Origin: Clonostachys chloroleuca
Taxonomy: Eukaryota; Ascomycota; Sordariomycetes; Hypocreales; Bionectriaceae
Length of the DNA: 64,000 nucleotides
Direction of reading: 5' to 3'
NCBI GenBank assembly: GCA_037952775.1
Contig: JBANAY010000001.1
Location: forward strand, 3,534,001 to 3,598,000
Part shown: positions 36,355-47,723 of the stretch, in pieces
How positions within the stretch are numbered: position 1 is the first letter of the stretch
How the letters are laid out: the number at the start of each line of letters is the position of its first letter
Translations under genes and position numbers: made by a program
Notes under the pieces: generated by a model
The model's input: the letters and a program-made list of their open reading frames with translations, nothing else
Told to the model about the DNA's origin: nothing
Databases searched by the model: none

Positions 36355-38777
36355 GCAGCCATTATTACGAAGCAAAAAAGGAAAACACACCAGGTTGTGT
36401 GGAAGAGGGGGTAAGCACTCCGGCGCTAAATTCAAATCAAGAGACGAAGGTGCATGCGTGGCAGCCACGTTGTAGAGATACCGGGCAGGTCATTGCATCA
36501 GATACCAGGGCTTGTAAAATCATTAGTTGTACATGAGATTTCTGTTACCCTCTTAATAAGGAGTATGACCCTGTTGATGGTCAAAATTTTTATGCAAGCT
36601 GTCCCTAATTTTGAAAATTGCGGTTGGCCAGTCCGATACCGGACCAAGGAACTGTACGCATTTACAGGGCCTGGCGTGAATTTTGCATAAAGGAGTATCC
36701 TACCGGCTGGCATGTGAATTGTGAATCCCCTTGAACAGCTCCACACAAGCGGGCCTTCAGGATCCAGTCAGGATCCCAACATTGGTTAAATTGTTAGACA
36801 GGAATTTGAGCCGGTTTTGAATTGAATCCAGTCCTGCTTCCAAATATAGTAGCTTATCTTTGACAAGTCTCTCGTAGGACTTACCGCGCCTTGATACTCC
36901 AAGCACCCATCAGCTTAGGTTAGCTCAGCGCCAGGGAGCATATCGAAGACAGTTTCGGATCTGGGTACCTTGAAGGACTAGTTATGGATAATGATTATAG
37001 CTGAAGTCCGGTAGATTCTTTTCTTTTTTCTTGAGGAGGTTGTTTATTTCAGAGGATTTGATTGCCATTGCGCTCCGGTAAACAATGATAAATGATATCT
37101 GGCCCTGGAGGGATAGGAATGTAGACTTATAAGAGATCCAAGACAGGTGCAGTGCATGTTATATATACATATCTATTAAAAGAGCTACCTAGCATTGTAT
37201 CATCATCAAGTCTGTGACTTAGGGAGACAGTCTATGAATGAGAATGGACATGATTTCGAGGATGGGGCGGCGTACTGGCTTGGTAGCCGACATTGGATTC
37301 GACACTTGATGTTCTATACGGCCTATTCTTGAGTCTGTGAACGATATTATCGGAGTTTTAAAGACTAATAATGAATAAAGGAGGGGTAACATGTTAGACA
37401 TTATTATTTTATATCGTTTCATAGTACCTTTTTGTTTTTCTGCATTTTGCTATCCTAGAAAGTGGTCTCTTGTAGCCACTCATGAATCTACGTGGTATTT
37501 CGTTTCTTCTTTCGCCCGTTTGCTTAGGTAGGTACTACAGTGGGAAGAAGGTCGCACGGGCGCTAGTAGAACCCCTCAGTGGAGCAATGGTTAACAAGAC
37601 GCTGGTAATTGGCCAGCACCGCTTAGCATCGCTTCACAGAAAAGGAGGGTATTTAGATGAGTTGACGTGGGACTTGATACGGTGAGCTTTCAACAATCTA
37701 TACATAGATACAAAGATTCAGGAGACACTCCCGTTCCTAGGTGTCAATGGACTGGCGGTCAGGTTAACCCCAAAGAGCAAGGGGCTGATCAAAGCTGCCA
37801 AAGCACCGCCGAAACTAGCAATTTTGTTGTGCAAGATTCGGGATAACTTGTGTAACCATGAGCTCGTGTTAGCTAGGTGCCTGAATAAGTCATGCATAAG
37901 CGGTCGGTCAATATTCTTTCCCTGATGGCAAATGAGTCAAGCCTTCGGTATCTCTGCAATTGAGCTCAGGGGTGCCAGTTCCGGTGCGACGCTGGAAGAT
38001 TCTGATGCGCAAATCTTGCAGATGAGATATGCAACGGCCAATGATCCGTCTCAACGCAGCTCAACATGGAAAAGTGTTGAGGTCGCGGGTGAGGTGCCCC
38101 AATGAATTGCGCTGCCCTAGCCACAGGTAGCTGTTAGCCCCTCGGAGTGGCCAGCAGCACCTAGAACGGAGGGGAATTAGCTTAGTGAGTCGTCGCTACG
38201 GCTGACTATCCGAGCCACAGCTCCCTGCCAAGCTCCTATTGACCTGTATCCATCCACAGATATTGATCGCTGTTTGCATTCGTATTTTCCATCGTCTCCT
38301 TTTTCCTCTACCCATCATCCCAGACATTTGTCCACTACCTGCTGCCATCAATCATCGACTCGCCGTCAAGAAGCCCTGATTCCATCAGAAACCTCCTTTG
38401 ATACATCAATCAAAGAGCTTGGTAGGTAGCTGCCCCATTGTTTCTGCTCCCCACGTTCCCACTGCACATGCAAAGACAGCTGTGATCCAGGAGCCGGGAG
38501 ATCACGGGCACCCTGCTCCCGCAGCCTCGGCCAACGGTAGCCCGACATCATAAGTCACGATCCAGCCAGTCAATCCCATCTCGCGGAGTCATCCACCCTC
38601 GCGGATTCATCCATCCTCGGCCATCCATTACTGCCTTACTCAGCAACGCTGCAGTGCAACCAATCAGCTGCTAACTCTGCCACAGCTCGACACTACCACA
38701 GCGCATTTATTCTCTCCGCGAAGAAGCACCCTCTTCCCTTGGTCAGGGCCCCCCTTTAGCAGCCGAAACCTATCGCC
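36355..38777. other. Intergenic region between citrate synthase and YHM2
   Basis: 2.4 kb without a supported gene. The part around 36990-37450 is AT-rich. The last 500 bases before 38778 are pyrimidine-rich and probably contain the YHM2 promoter and leader. Confidence 0.5.
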
Positions 38778-39884
38778 ATGGTCGCATCCGCCAATCTCGC
38801 TGGCCCCTCTGGGGAAAAGAAGCTGGAGAAGAAGCCCATCAAGTTCTCCAACTTGCTTCTGGGTGCCAGTCTTAACATGTTCGAGGTGACCACGCTCGGG
38901 CAGCCTCTCGAGGTCGTCAAGACAACAATGGCCGCCCACCGTGGTGATGGCTTCGCTACTGCCTTGGGACGTGTCTGGTCCCGAGGTGGTGTTCTTGGCT
39001 GTAAGATTCCCTCCCCCTACCCCGTTGCATCATGCAGCCCTCCCTTAGGATCCCCGTCGCCAGCACGATAGCTAACTTTTGACTCTTTTCCCCTCCCATA
39101 GTCTATCAAGGTCTAATCCCCTGGGCCTGGATCGAAGCCTCCACCAAGGGTGCCGTTCTCCTTTTCGTCGCTTCCGAGGCCGAATACTACGCCCGCAGCT
39201 TCGGTGCCAATGAGTTCGGTGGTGGCATCATCGGTGGTATCACCGGTGGTGTCGCACAGGCCTACGCTACCATGGGTTTCTGCACCTGCATGAAGACGGT
39301 CGAGATCACCAAGCACAAGATGGCCGCTTCGGGTGTCGCGCCCCAGTCCACCTTTGCGACCTTCATGGACATCTACCGCAAGGAGGGTATCCGCGGTATC
39401 AACAAGGGCGTCAACGCCGTCGCCATTCGCCAGATGACCAACTGGGGCTCTCGTTTCGGTCTCAGCCGTCTCGCCGAGGGCTGGATCCGCAGCGCCACTG
39501 GCAAGAACGACGGCGAGAAGCTCGGTGCTTGGGAGAAGATTCTTGCCAGCAGTCTCGGTGGTGGTCTCAGCGCTTGGAATCAGCCTATTGAGGTCATCCG
39601 TGTCGAGATGCAGAGCAAGAAGGAGGACCCTAACCGTCCCAAGAAGATGACTGTCGGCAACACCTTCAGGTACATCTACGACAACAACGGCATCCGCGGT
39701 CTCTACCGTGGCGTTGCCCCTCGCATTGGTCTTGGCGTCTGGCAGACCGTGTGCATGGTGGCCCTGGGTGACATGTATGTATCCCCCTCACTTACTACGA
39801 TTGGAAGATAACTGACATATATTCTACAGGGCCAAGACCTATGTCGAAAAGCTGACCGGTGACAAGGTCACTGCTAAGCATTAA
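38778..39884 (+). CDS. YHM2: Mitochondrial citrate/oxoglutarate carrier Yhm2
   Basis: Inner-membrane carrier that, in yeast, exports citrate in exchange for 2-oxoglutarate and also associates with mitochondrial DNA. Exons 38778-39000, 39102-39774 and 39830-39884 give 316 residues, the normal carrier length. Three carrier repeats are visible, with signature positions at [29 protein letters not shown] and [15 protein letters not shown]. The second signature lacks the classical proline, a feature I associate with Yhm2. Further matches are [19 protein letters not shown] and [19 protein letters not shown]. It ends DKVTAKH. Codon use is biased as in the citrate synthase gene upstream. Confidence 0.93.
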
Positions 39885-41364
39885 GCGGCGTTCTGGGGAT
39901 TTTTGCTCTTATGGGAGGGAACTTGGATCTAGGATCGGTACAAAGCGGCGACGGCGTGGTGGCACATTTTCCCACGGTGTTTGCAAAACCTACGTTGTAG
40001 CCTGACTTGTTCTTTTTCTTCTCTTGTCACGGCAATGACTTATGTGGCTTGGGGTATTTATTATGTTGTAGAGCCACACTGGGGGTCTGTCGCTGTCATG
40101 TTTTACAAGTTGTTATTGGTATAGAATGGAGATTTACCCCAGCTCGGATATCATGCAGCAAGCGTGATAGTATTACCAATAACTGTGATGTGTGATGCGA
40201 TCCCGATCCTCCTGGCAAGAAGCCTACCCTATATGCCCAATATCGGTCTTTGTAAGTATTTGAAGAAGGGCTGGACGGACAAGGAAGCTTTCATACAATC
40301 AGAGTTTTGAAGTGCGTTTGTGAATAGAATCCCATGCCGCTTTAGCAAGAAGTTGGGGTCTGTAATAACATCACCAAGCTGCAACGGCCAGGAGAGCTTT
40401 GACTCACACCGTTCTCCACCACAAGCTAGCAATATTTCCTATTCCGAACGCATTATCTGGTGGCTGTAAGTAGGGTCACACACACCTAGACCCGAGACAG
40501 GAATGCATTAGGACAAATCAAGATCGAGTCTAGAATGCATGGTCTCACTTGCTATCTACGTCGACCCATGCCTACTTAGGTAATTCCTGCAGCGGGCATG
40601 TCTCTCCGAGCACTGGTAATTAATAACACACCCTCTCGGTATCCTGTTTATGGAGAAGCCTACTGTGAGAAATGCCCCCGTGTCTCACAAGAAGCTGCAG
40701 GGTAGTGTCGCGGTCGTGCTCAAGACAGGTAGAAAGGTACTTGGCGGTACATATACTAAGCGCTTTTTTCGATATCGCTGAAAGATAACAGTTGTAAAGA
40801 GTGCCCCTCGTGGCCTCTGGCATGCCGGGATCTATATTTGGTCATCGACCGCTGAGAAGAAGTCCACTAACGACATGAGCACCGAGGACAGAGAGGTCAC
40901 AATCGGAGCGTATAGGTATGCCAATGTCATCTTACGCCGGGATAAGAAGTAAATGCGCTTACATAATATGTAGAGCATGACCTTTTATAACCGATTGGAA
41001 TAGAATCAATGCCTTTATAAGATGCGGCCAGTGTGATGGTCAGTCTCGGGTCAAGGTGCCTGGGCCAAGACATTACTTACTATACCATCGGCCATTACTG
41101 GCAAGATCTCGCTCTCCACAAATAATGGCAGTAGCGCCTCCAAGCACGTTACAATCGCCATTAGTCATGCACCCGACATCAGAGCTAGTGGCTTGATTAT
41201 AGCATACAACTTGAACCTTTCGTACACCTGTTCCGAATATTGCGCCTTTTCTATAGTAGTCACTTAACAGAGATAGCAAGACTATTCCGTATGTTATATA
41301 TGGATAGTTGTATATATTTGAAGTTTATTAAATTTACTTAGTGTTTTGGTCTATGCTTCATTAA
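39885..41364. other. Convergent 3' region, YHM2 and WD40 gene
   Basis: 1.5 kb between two convergent genes. It becomes AT-rich towards 41270-41360. No gene is supported. Confidence 0.5.
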
Positions 41365-44300
41365 CTATTCGTCGTCTGATTGGTATATAAATCCATAATC
41401 TGGTTCTAGTACAGCGCCAGCATCACGTAGCTCGTCAATATCAGCCTGGGCCAGCGAACCAAGAGGATCGAGAGATAGATTAACCCTGTGGGTGGTATGT
41501 AGGGTTTCACTAGCAGTGATGGGCTCCTGGAGACGCGGGCGAGACCTGCGCCTCATGCCGCGGTCCCATCTTAGACTTTCCTGCTGCTGTCTAGCGTACG
41601 ACGTTAGGAGTGGGCGGTTGGGGTCTTGATCCTCGTGGGCGTCCGTCAGGAATAAGCCCGTGTCTTGGTAATTAGGGCCCTGCGAGGCTCCTATAGTTGG
41701 GTCGCCGCTTAGTACGAGTTGCCCACTATTGAGGAAATGCTGAGCGGTGGTAATTCCCAGCTGAGTGTCGTCTTCTTCTTTAACATCTTCTTCGAGCTCG
41801 TCTAATGGCAAGACATGCTCCTGTACTGGTGGTGGCGGTTCTGGGTGGGATATAAACATCATGGGGCGTCGAACCCTGGTATTCCTACCAGGAAGAGTGG
41901 TATAGTGAGCCTCAGGGGCATCGGTTTCATCACGAGAGAACAAATACAAACGACCACTGGCGTCTCCGATTGCCAGCTTGGACATATCGGGCGAGAACGC
42001 TCCACTTGCTATAGGTCCCGGGGCTTCAAGAAGAGTTCGCACATACGGCTGGTTGCGGTTGCGAATATTCCACACTCTCACCACTCCGTCACTCGCACCG
42101 GTATAAAACCGATCTGCCGTGGTCCCCCAAGCGGTAAACTTCACGCCGGTATCGAGTGTTTCAATGAACTCCTGCTCGAACCCTTCCAGGGATACGTCGT
42201 GCTTAAGGACGTGGATCGGGTCATCGGATTGCGCTGTGTCCCATACATATACTTTTCCGTCGGTGCATGCGGCTGTGACGTAGGCATGTAACAGGCTGTT
42301 TGGCTTGATCGTAAGCTCGTTAATGTCCGAAGCGGGGCAATCAAGCGACTGATACTCTGAGTAGACAACCTCTTCCTTGTCCCTGTCTCTCTGAAATATA
42401 TGAATTTGTGTACGGGTTTTGGGCTCAGTAGCAAGACCACATGGAGAGGTAGCAGCTATAAACCTCTGCAGAGTAGGGTGCCAAGCGATTTCAAACACGT
42501 TGGCCGTGCTGGCCGACATCACCGGCAGACGGCATCCTGCTCTCGCATCCCAGAGCATGATTTCGCCAGTGTTCATCTTGTCTTCTGGGATTTCAGAGTC
42601 GTCACCTGTTACGCTCCTGGGAGAATACCCAACCCCAAGCAGATGTCTGACCTTATCAGCTATCCCCCACTGCATCGTTGCTGGGTAATATGCCCACTTC
42701 GTATTATCCCCGGCATCTTCCCGGGAGCAAGAGAACGACTGGTAAGGGCTCTGATCAATGTTGTCTGGATTGACGCTATACACGCGAACAGCGTGAGACG
42801 GAACGTCTGCAGCCGTGGCCACGCGGCCTGAGCCATCCTTGGCCGCGGCGACAAAGTTCACGTTTCCTTCATGGTGCCAGGTAGCTATACACTCCATATG
42901 ATTCCCCTCTGCGTCGGTGCTCCATACCTTGACTGTCTTGTCAAAGCTCGAGGTGTATGCTCTTCGATGGATTGGGTCAAAATCCGAGGATACTACAGAG
43001 CAATATAGCCAGGGATCTTGGCTTCGTCTCATTTCTCGGGTTGAATTCTGGCCTTCCTTGATGAGGGGCCGAGGGATTCGGTGATCGGCAAACGCACGCA
43101 GTGTTCCCTTCCCAACGGAGCAGATCAAAAGATTTCCCGGTTTGTTGTATTGTTGGTTGTGGGGATCGGAGTGGACGGTTGTACCACATATCAACCCCCC
43201 ATCAGAAACCCACGATATCGTTGTGATGTCGCCTGCACAGTTGGTGAATTCAGCAATTTGATCAAACTCGTCCTCTATTAAGATCTTGGCTTCGTTTTGG
43301 AAGTTCATGTATGTTCGGGTCCGTCCAAACCCCATATCACCCTCAAGCTCACGAGCGAAGAGTAAAGAAGCCATCTTGCTCAGCCGCCGGGAGGATGGTT
43401 GCTGCCTGGGTTTCTCCCTCTGTTTCTGTGCAGTCGAAAGCAATTGAGGGACTACTGAGGTCTTTCCAGCAATTATGTCGGAGCAAAAATTGCGAATGTC
43501 TTCATTCGTCCGGCCGGGAAGTCCCTCTTTGAGCAAATTGAGGATTGGGCATTCTTCTCCTAGCAGCATTTCTAATGATTTCAGCGTCGGGGGAAGCGGT
43601 GTGTGTAAGATGGCGTTGACGGATTTGATGATCAGTGCGATCTCATCAGGGCTGAAATCAACATGGTAGACGATTGGTTCGTCCAAAGGTGTATCGAGTG
43701 GCTGGCCGCTTGAGATACCTCTTTGTATCAGGTCTCTCTCGCCCGCGGTTCGGTAAGGTCGATCTTTGATCTGGAACCATAAATTATCGGATGGTTTTGG
43801 GGCTGAAGAAGTACTTTGATTACTTCTTTCTAACGGTTTGAATTCATGCCGCTCCCTTCTTTGAAATCGATGCGTAGACGGCCGGCTTGTGGCAGTAACT
43901 GGTTGGTTGGTTACAGGCGTGGCCTGCTTTGGGGGACTTTCTGCATGAGCTGCAGGCAATAGTCTTTCGGTATTGAGCAAAGAGCTCGGAGGAGGAACCT
44001 GGTATCTCTATGGGGGAGCTCCGTTGTCAATATCCCAGCCTCAAAACTTCGGTAACTTATAATGTTTCTGTAGCATACCAACTCGCGACATAGCTTCTGG
44101 ACGAGCAGCGAAGCCTGCTGCGCCAGCTCCGCCTCATCTTCGTAAGCGAGATACCCTCTAGTCTCGTCTAATCGTCGTCGAAAAAGAGCACTCTTGGCTA
44201 TGGTGATGATAATCTGATGTCGTTGGTCAGCCTCTAATCATTGAGTCGCGTTGCCTGGGAAACGGGATGAAAGCACCTGCTGCGCGATGTCGTTGACCTT

Positions 44301-44558
44301 GTACTGAGACGCATCTAGTTTCTGGATGGATAGACTGACGTGTGGCAAGACCTGCTCTTTCAGACACAGCTTCAGATCTCTGGTTGGAAGCTGACCAGTG
44401 TCGACGCGTTGCCGCTTCAGAGGCGGTTCCGCACGCGCCTGGTCTGCCCGCTTGGTGGATGCAGGAACGAGGGGTGGAGTGGGAGGAGGGGTCGAATCTT
44501 CCTCGGTCAAATCGATTATGGTAGTAGAAATCGGAAATGTAAGCGTCTTGCTCATCAT
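41365..44558 (-). CDS. Large WD40-repeat protein with N-terminal SUMO-interaction motif
   Basis: Exons on the minus strand are 44558-44277, 44213-44079 and 44007-41365, all phase 0, giving 1019 residues. The N-terminus carries IIDLTEED, a textbook SUMO-interaction motif, followed by a Pro-rich stretch and the basic patch KRQRV. The middle (from about 150) is charged and contains DEPIVYHVDFSPDEI. The C-terminal half is a WD40 propeller with ISWVSDGGLICGTTV, AYTSSFDKTVKVWS, DGKVYVWDTAQSDD, FYTGASDGVVRVWNIRNR and LAIGDASGRLYLFSRDE. The architecture recalls Raf1/DIM-9, the WD40 subunit of the CLRC/DCDC heterochromatin ubiquitin ligase, but I cannot confirm this. There are tandem Met codons at 44558 and 44555; I took the first. 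It is probably nuclear. Confidence 0.82.
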
Positions 44559-44739
44559 AAGCCTCTTTGCGGACTACCATGAAGCGAAATAAACCCAGGA
44601 AAGTGATTTAAGCCGGTGTGTGAAACGTGCATCTTTAACGCTTCGTGGTTTGTAGCTACTCAGCTAGCAGTAAAGCGTTATCGATGTAACCCTGGCGAAA
44701 TAAGGCTCTAGAAGTGGGTCGGAATAAAGATAATCCGAT

Positions 44740-44945
44740 ATTTTACTATCTTATATAAGCTTAACTAGATATTAGATAATATATAGTTGAATAGGTGATA
44801 TAAATAAGTGAAGAATTATAAAAATAAGTAAAATAAGAGTTATAGGTTTAATTACTAATATAGCTATTACTTATTCAAGTACTTGAAAATAATTAAAATA
44901 TCTCTATATATAAACTCAACATATATAAACTTCGAGATATTTGAA
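44740..44945. repeat. AT-rich island
   Basis: About 200 bases far richer in A and T than the flanking DNA, with many TATA, TTA and TAA words and no open frame. I found no inverted ends or target duplication. It could be a decayed mobile element, an RIP-like relic or simply AT-rich spacer. Confidence 0.4.
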
Positions 44946-45281
44946 GCCTGGAGAGCTTCTCATTTCATCACAGGAAATGCTTTCTTTGGCTTGGACAGCA
45001 AAGGCGGATGACATCATATCATGTTAGGGCTTTCGAACATCTTGGGCGACGTTGATGTTAGGTGTTGTTACAGGCGAGCGAGAGTCAGCCAAGGCCAATC
45101 CGTATCTACCTACCTAAGCAGATAAAACTTCCCAGGTTATTTTAAAACTTTAAACATTAGCGCTCCGGTTCCGAAAGAAACCCAGAGAGCTTCTTGTCTG
45201 AACATTGGACCTACAAGCAATGTGAAGTCACTGTCCTTGAGCCAGCTAGGCCTAGATACAAATCGATAGTCTAAGATGTTC

Positions 45282-45308
45282 GATATATATATATATATAG
45301 AGAGAGAA
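45282..45308. repeat. (AT)n(AG)n microsatellite
   Basis: A run of AT dinucleotides passing directly into AG dinucleotides in the spacer downstream of the acyl-CoA synthetase gene. Confidence 0.8.
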
Positions 45309-45451
45309 AATATTGTGCCCGCTATAGCAGTGATAAAGATAATTTACAAATATTTCTTGGTTGTTATATTGCTACGTGGAAACTAAGCCTTTTGCAAGGC
45401 CGTCCAATTAAAGAGGTGGATGTTAGGGGCTGACCGTGACTGTGAGACCAA

Positions 45452-47723
45452 TTACAGCTTACTCTTGACGGGCTCAACAGTAGCGGCAATTTCCTCGTAC
45501 ATCTCGTCAATATCCTTCTCGAAAGCCTTTGCGGCCTGGGGACGCTTAAGCTTCAGTCTAAGGGCTCTATTAGTAACATGATCCGAAACGCTATACTTTC
45601 AAGTGGTACTGCAAGGAGGGTAGTACTTACGTTGGTGTCAGAAGGCCGTTATCGATAGAAAAGGGTTCCACATCAAGGCGCAGGTTCTTGACGCGCTCAA
45701 AGCCATTGAACTTGGCCTTTCGGGCAATGTCGTCTAAGACCTTGAGGAATGCCTTCCTGACCTTGGGGTTGCAAGCTGCCGCCTTGAGCGCAGCAAGGTC
45801 GTCGTGGGTGAGAGTCTCCTCCAGAACCTTGCCAGCCCAGGCAGCAAAAGCCTCAGGGTCGACACCAAAGATGGCCACCAAGGCGGACTCCTTGGAGGTA
45901 CCGTGGACAAAAGCGCTGTTCACAATGCCGGTGTTTCCGAGGTAGACGTTCTCGATACGCTCTGGGGAGACGTACTCGCCGTGAGAGAGCTTGAGAACGT
46001 TCTTCTTGCGGTCGATGATCTTGACACGGCCCAGGCTGTCAATCTCGACAATGTCACCGGTGTGGAACCAGCCATCAGGCTCGAGAGCCTTCTGGGTCTC
46101 TTCGGGGTTCTTGTAGTACTCCTTGAAGATGGTAGGCCCGCGAAGCAGAAGCTCTCCTCGGGGGTTGGGCTTGTCGTGCACAGTGTATTCAAATTCAGGC
46201 ACCGATTCGAGGCAGATCTCCGTGCAAGGCATGGGGGGCCCAATGTTGCCGGTGCTGTAGTCGTTGGTGTGTTGGACGAGGCCGACCGCGTGACTCTCTG
46301 TAAGACCGTAGCCTTGGTAGAACCGGATGCCAGTTGCGGCCCCCAAGAACTCCTGGACATCGGGGTCAAGCTGAGCGCTACCACTGACCATGCTGTGAAC
46401 ACGGTCCAGACCGATAGCCGCCTTGACCTTGGGGGTCCAGATTCGGTCGTAGAGGAAGTGAGAAGCATGGCCCTTGCCATTTGGCAGCTTCATGCTAGCC
46501 TTCTTGGTATCAACGACCCTGCGCGACAGAGAACCCCGGAAACCTTCCGCCTCCACCGTTGCAGCTCGGATAGCAGAGTTGAACCTGTTGTACAGTCGAG
46601 GAACCGACTGGAAACTGGTGGGCTTAAAGAGCTTAAGATCATCCACCAAGCCCAACATGTCACCGTGGAAGAAGCCCATCGAAGCCGACTCAGCGAGTGC
46701 CAAGTTGTCCATAAGTCGACCGAAGATATGCGCAAGCGGTAGGTAGGAGAAGTGGCTGTCCTTGTGGGTAACAGCGCCCATGCATCGGGCGCCGGCCACG
46801 CCAGCCACAGCGTTCCCGTGGGTCAGAACAACACCCTTGGGGTTACCGGTAGTACCGGATGTGTAGTTGATAGTGCAGATATCATCTCGAACCGGAGGGC
46901 GTGCTGGGCGTCCTGACCTCAAGCCAATCTCCTCTACCTCGGCCATGGAGTAGATCTTGATGCCGTGCTCGGCCGCCAGCTCGTTGAGAATGGCAGCCTT
47001 GGAGTGTCCGGCCATCTCGCCCTCATTGAGCGAATCAATGGACACGATAAGCTTCAGCGTTGGCAGTCGGGGCGCAAGCTTCAAGAGGGTAGGGATGTGA
47101 GGCAGCGAGCAGACAATGCAGGCAAGCTCAGCATGGTTGACGATGTACTCGCTCGCATTGGGTCCCAAAGTTTCGTAAAGGGATACGGAGAAAAGAGACT
47201 GAGAAGTCAGGCCAAGGTCTAGAAAGTGGTAAAAAAGATTGGTCAGTTCATTAGCCCGCGCTTGCTAGAATGTACGAGCAGTAGAGTTTGCCCACTTACC
47301 AGCAATGTGCCATTCAGGTCGGTTCTGCGACCAGATACCAACGGGGTATTTGTCCTTTCCGTGGTTGATGGCATTGTGAATCTCGACAATTCCAGCTCCA
47401 AAGTTCTTCCTGCGCTCACCAACCTGGCCGAAGGAGAGCCAGTCAAACTTCTCCTCCCATGTGCTGGTCGCCGGAAGCCAGTTACGCTTGCCCAGGCAGC
47501 GCTTGTTGGGATACTTGCGGAGGGAGTTCTCGAAAAGATCGTACAGCGTCTGGTGCTCGGGGTCGAGGGTTGAGAGGAGTGGCTTATCGCGGAATTGGAA
47601 ATGGCGATAAACGGCAGATCGATTGGGACGCTCGGACCCCGGGATGGGCACTCCGTAAGGGGAGCCTGGAGGAGGAGGCTGGCTGAGCTCCTTGACGAGC
47701 GCTACCGTGTCTTTTGGCGACAT
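45452..47723 (-). CDS. Long-chain acyl-CoA synthetase, peroxisomal (SKL)
   Basis: Activates long-chain fatty acids to acyl-CoA with ATP. Exons on the minus strand are 47723-47300, 47218-45631 and 45566-45452, giving 708 residues, usual for fungal Faa-type enzymes. The AMP-binding motif is INYTSGTTGNPKG. Further adenylation motifs are YQGYGLTESHAVG, DGWFHTGDIVEID and IIDRKKNVLKLSHGEYVSPE. The last exon ends EPVKSKL, a canonical C-terminal peroxisomal signal (PTS1), so the enzyme probably feeds beta-oxidation, like yeast Faa2. There is no signal peptide. The SKL is seen only when the third exon is spliced on; the second exon alone runs into a stop just past its donor. The exact orthology within the Faa group is not resolved. 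Confidence 0.93.

Larger units (their letters stand above)
44559..45451. other. Intergenic region, WD40 gene promoter and ACS 3' flank
   Basis: 0.9 kb holding an AT-rich island (44740-44945) and a TA/GA microsatellite. No gene is seen. Confidence 0.5.

Noticed and set aside
45804..46742. 312-codon plus-strand frame opposite the acyl-CoA synthetase
   Set aside because: Antisense shadow of a strongly biased gene, with no family resemblance.
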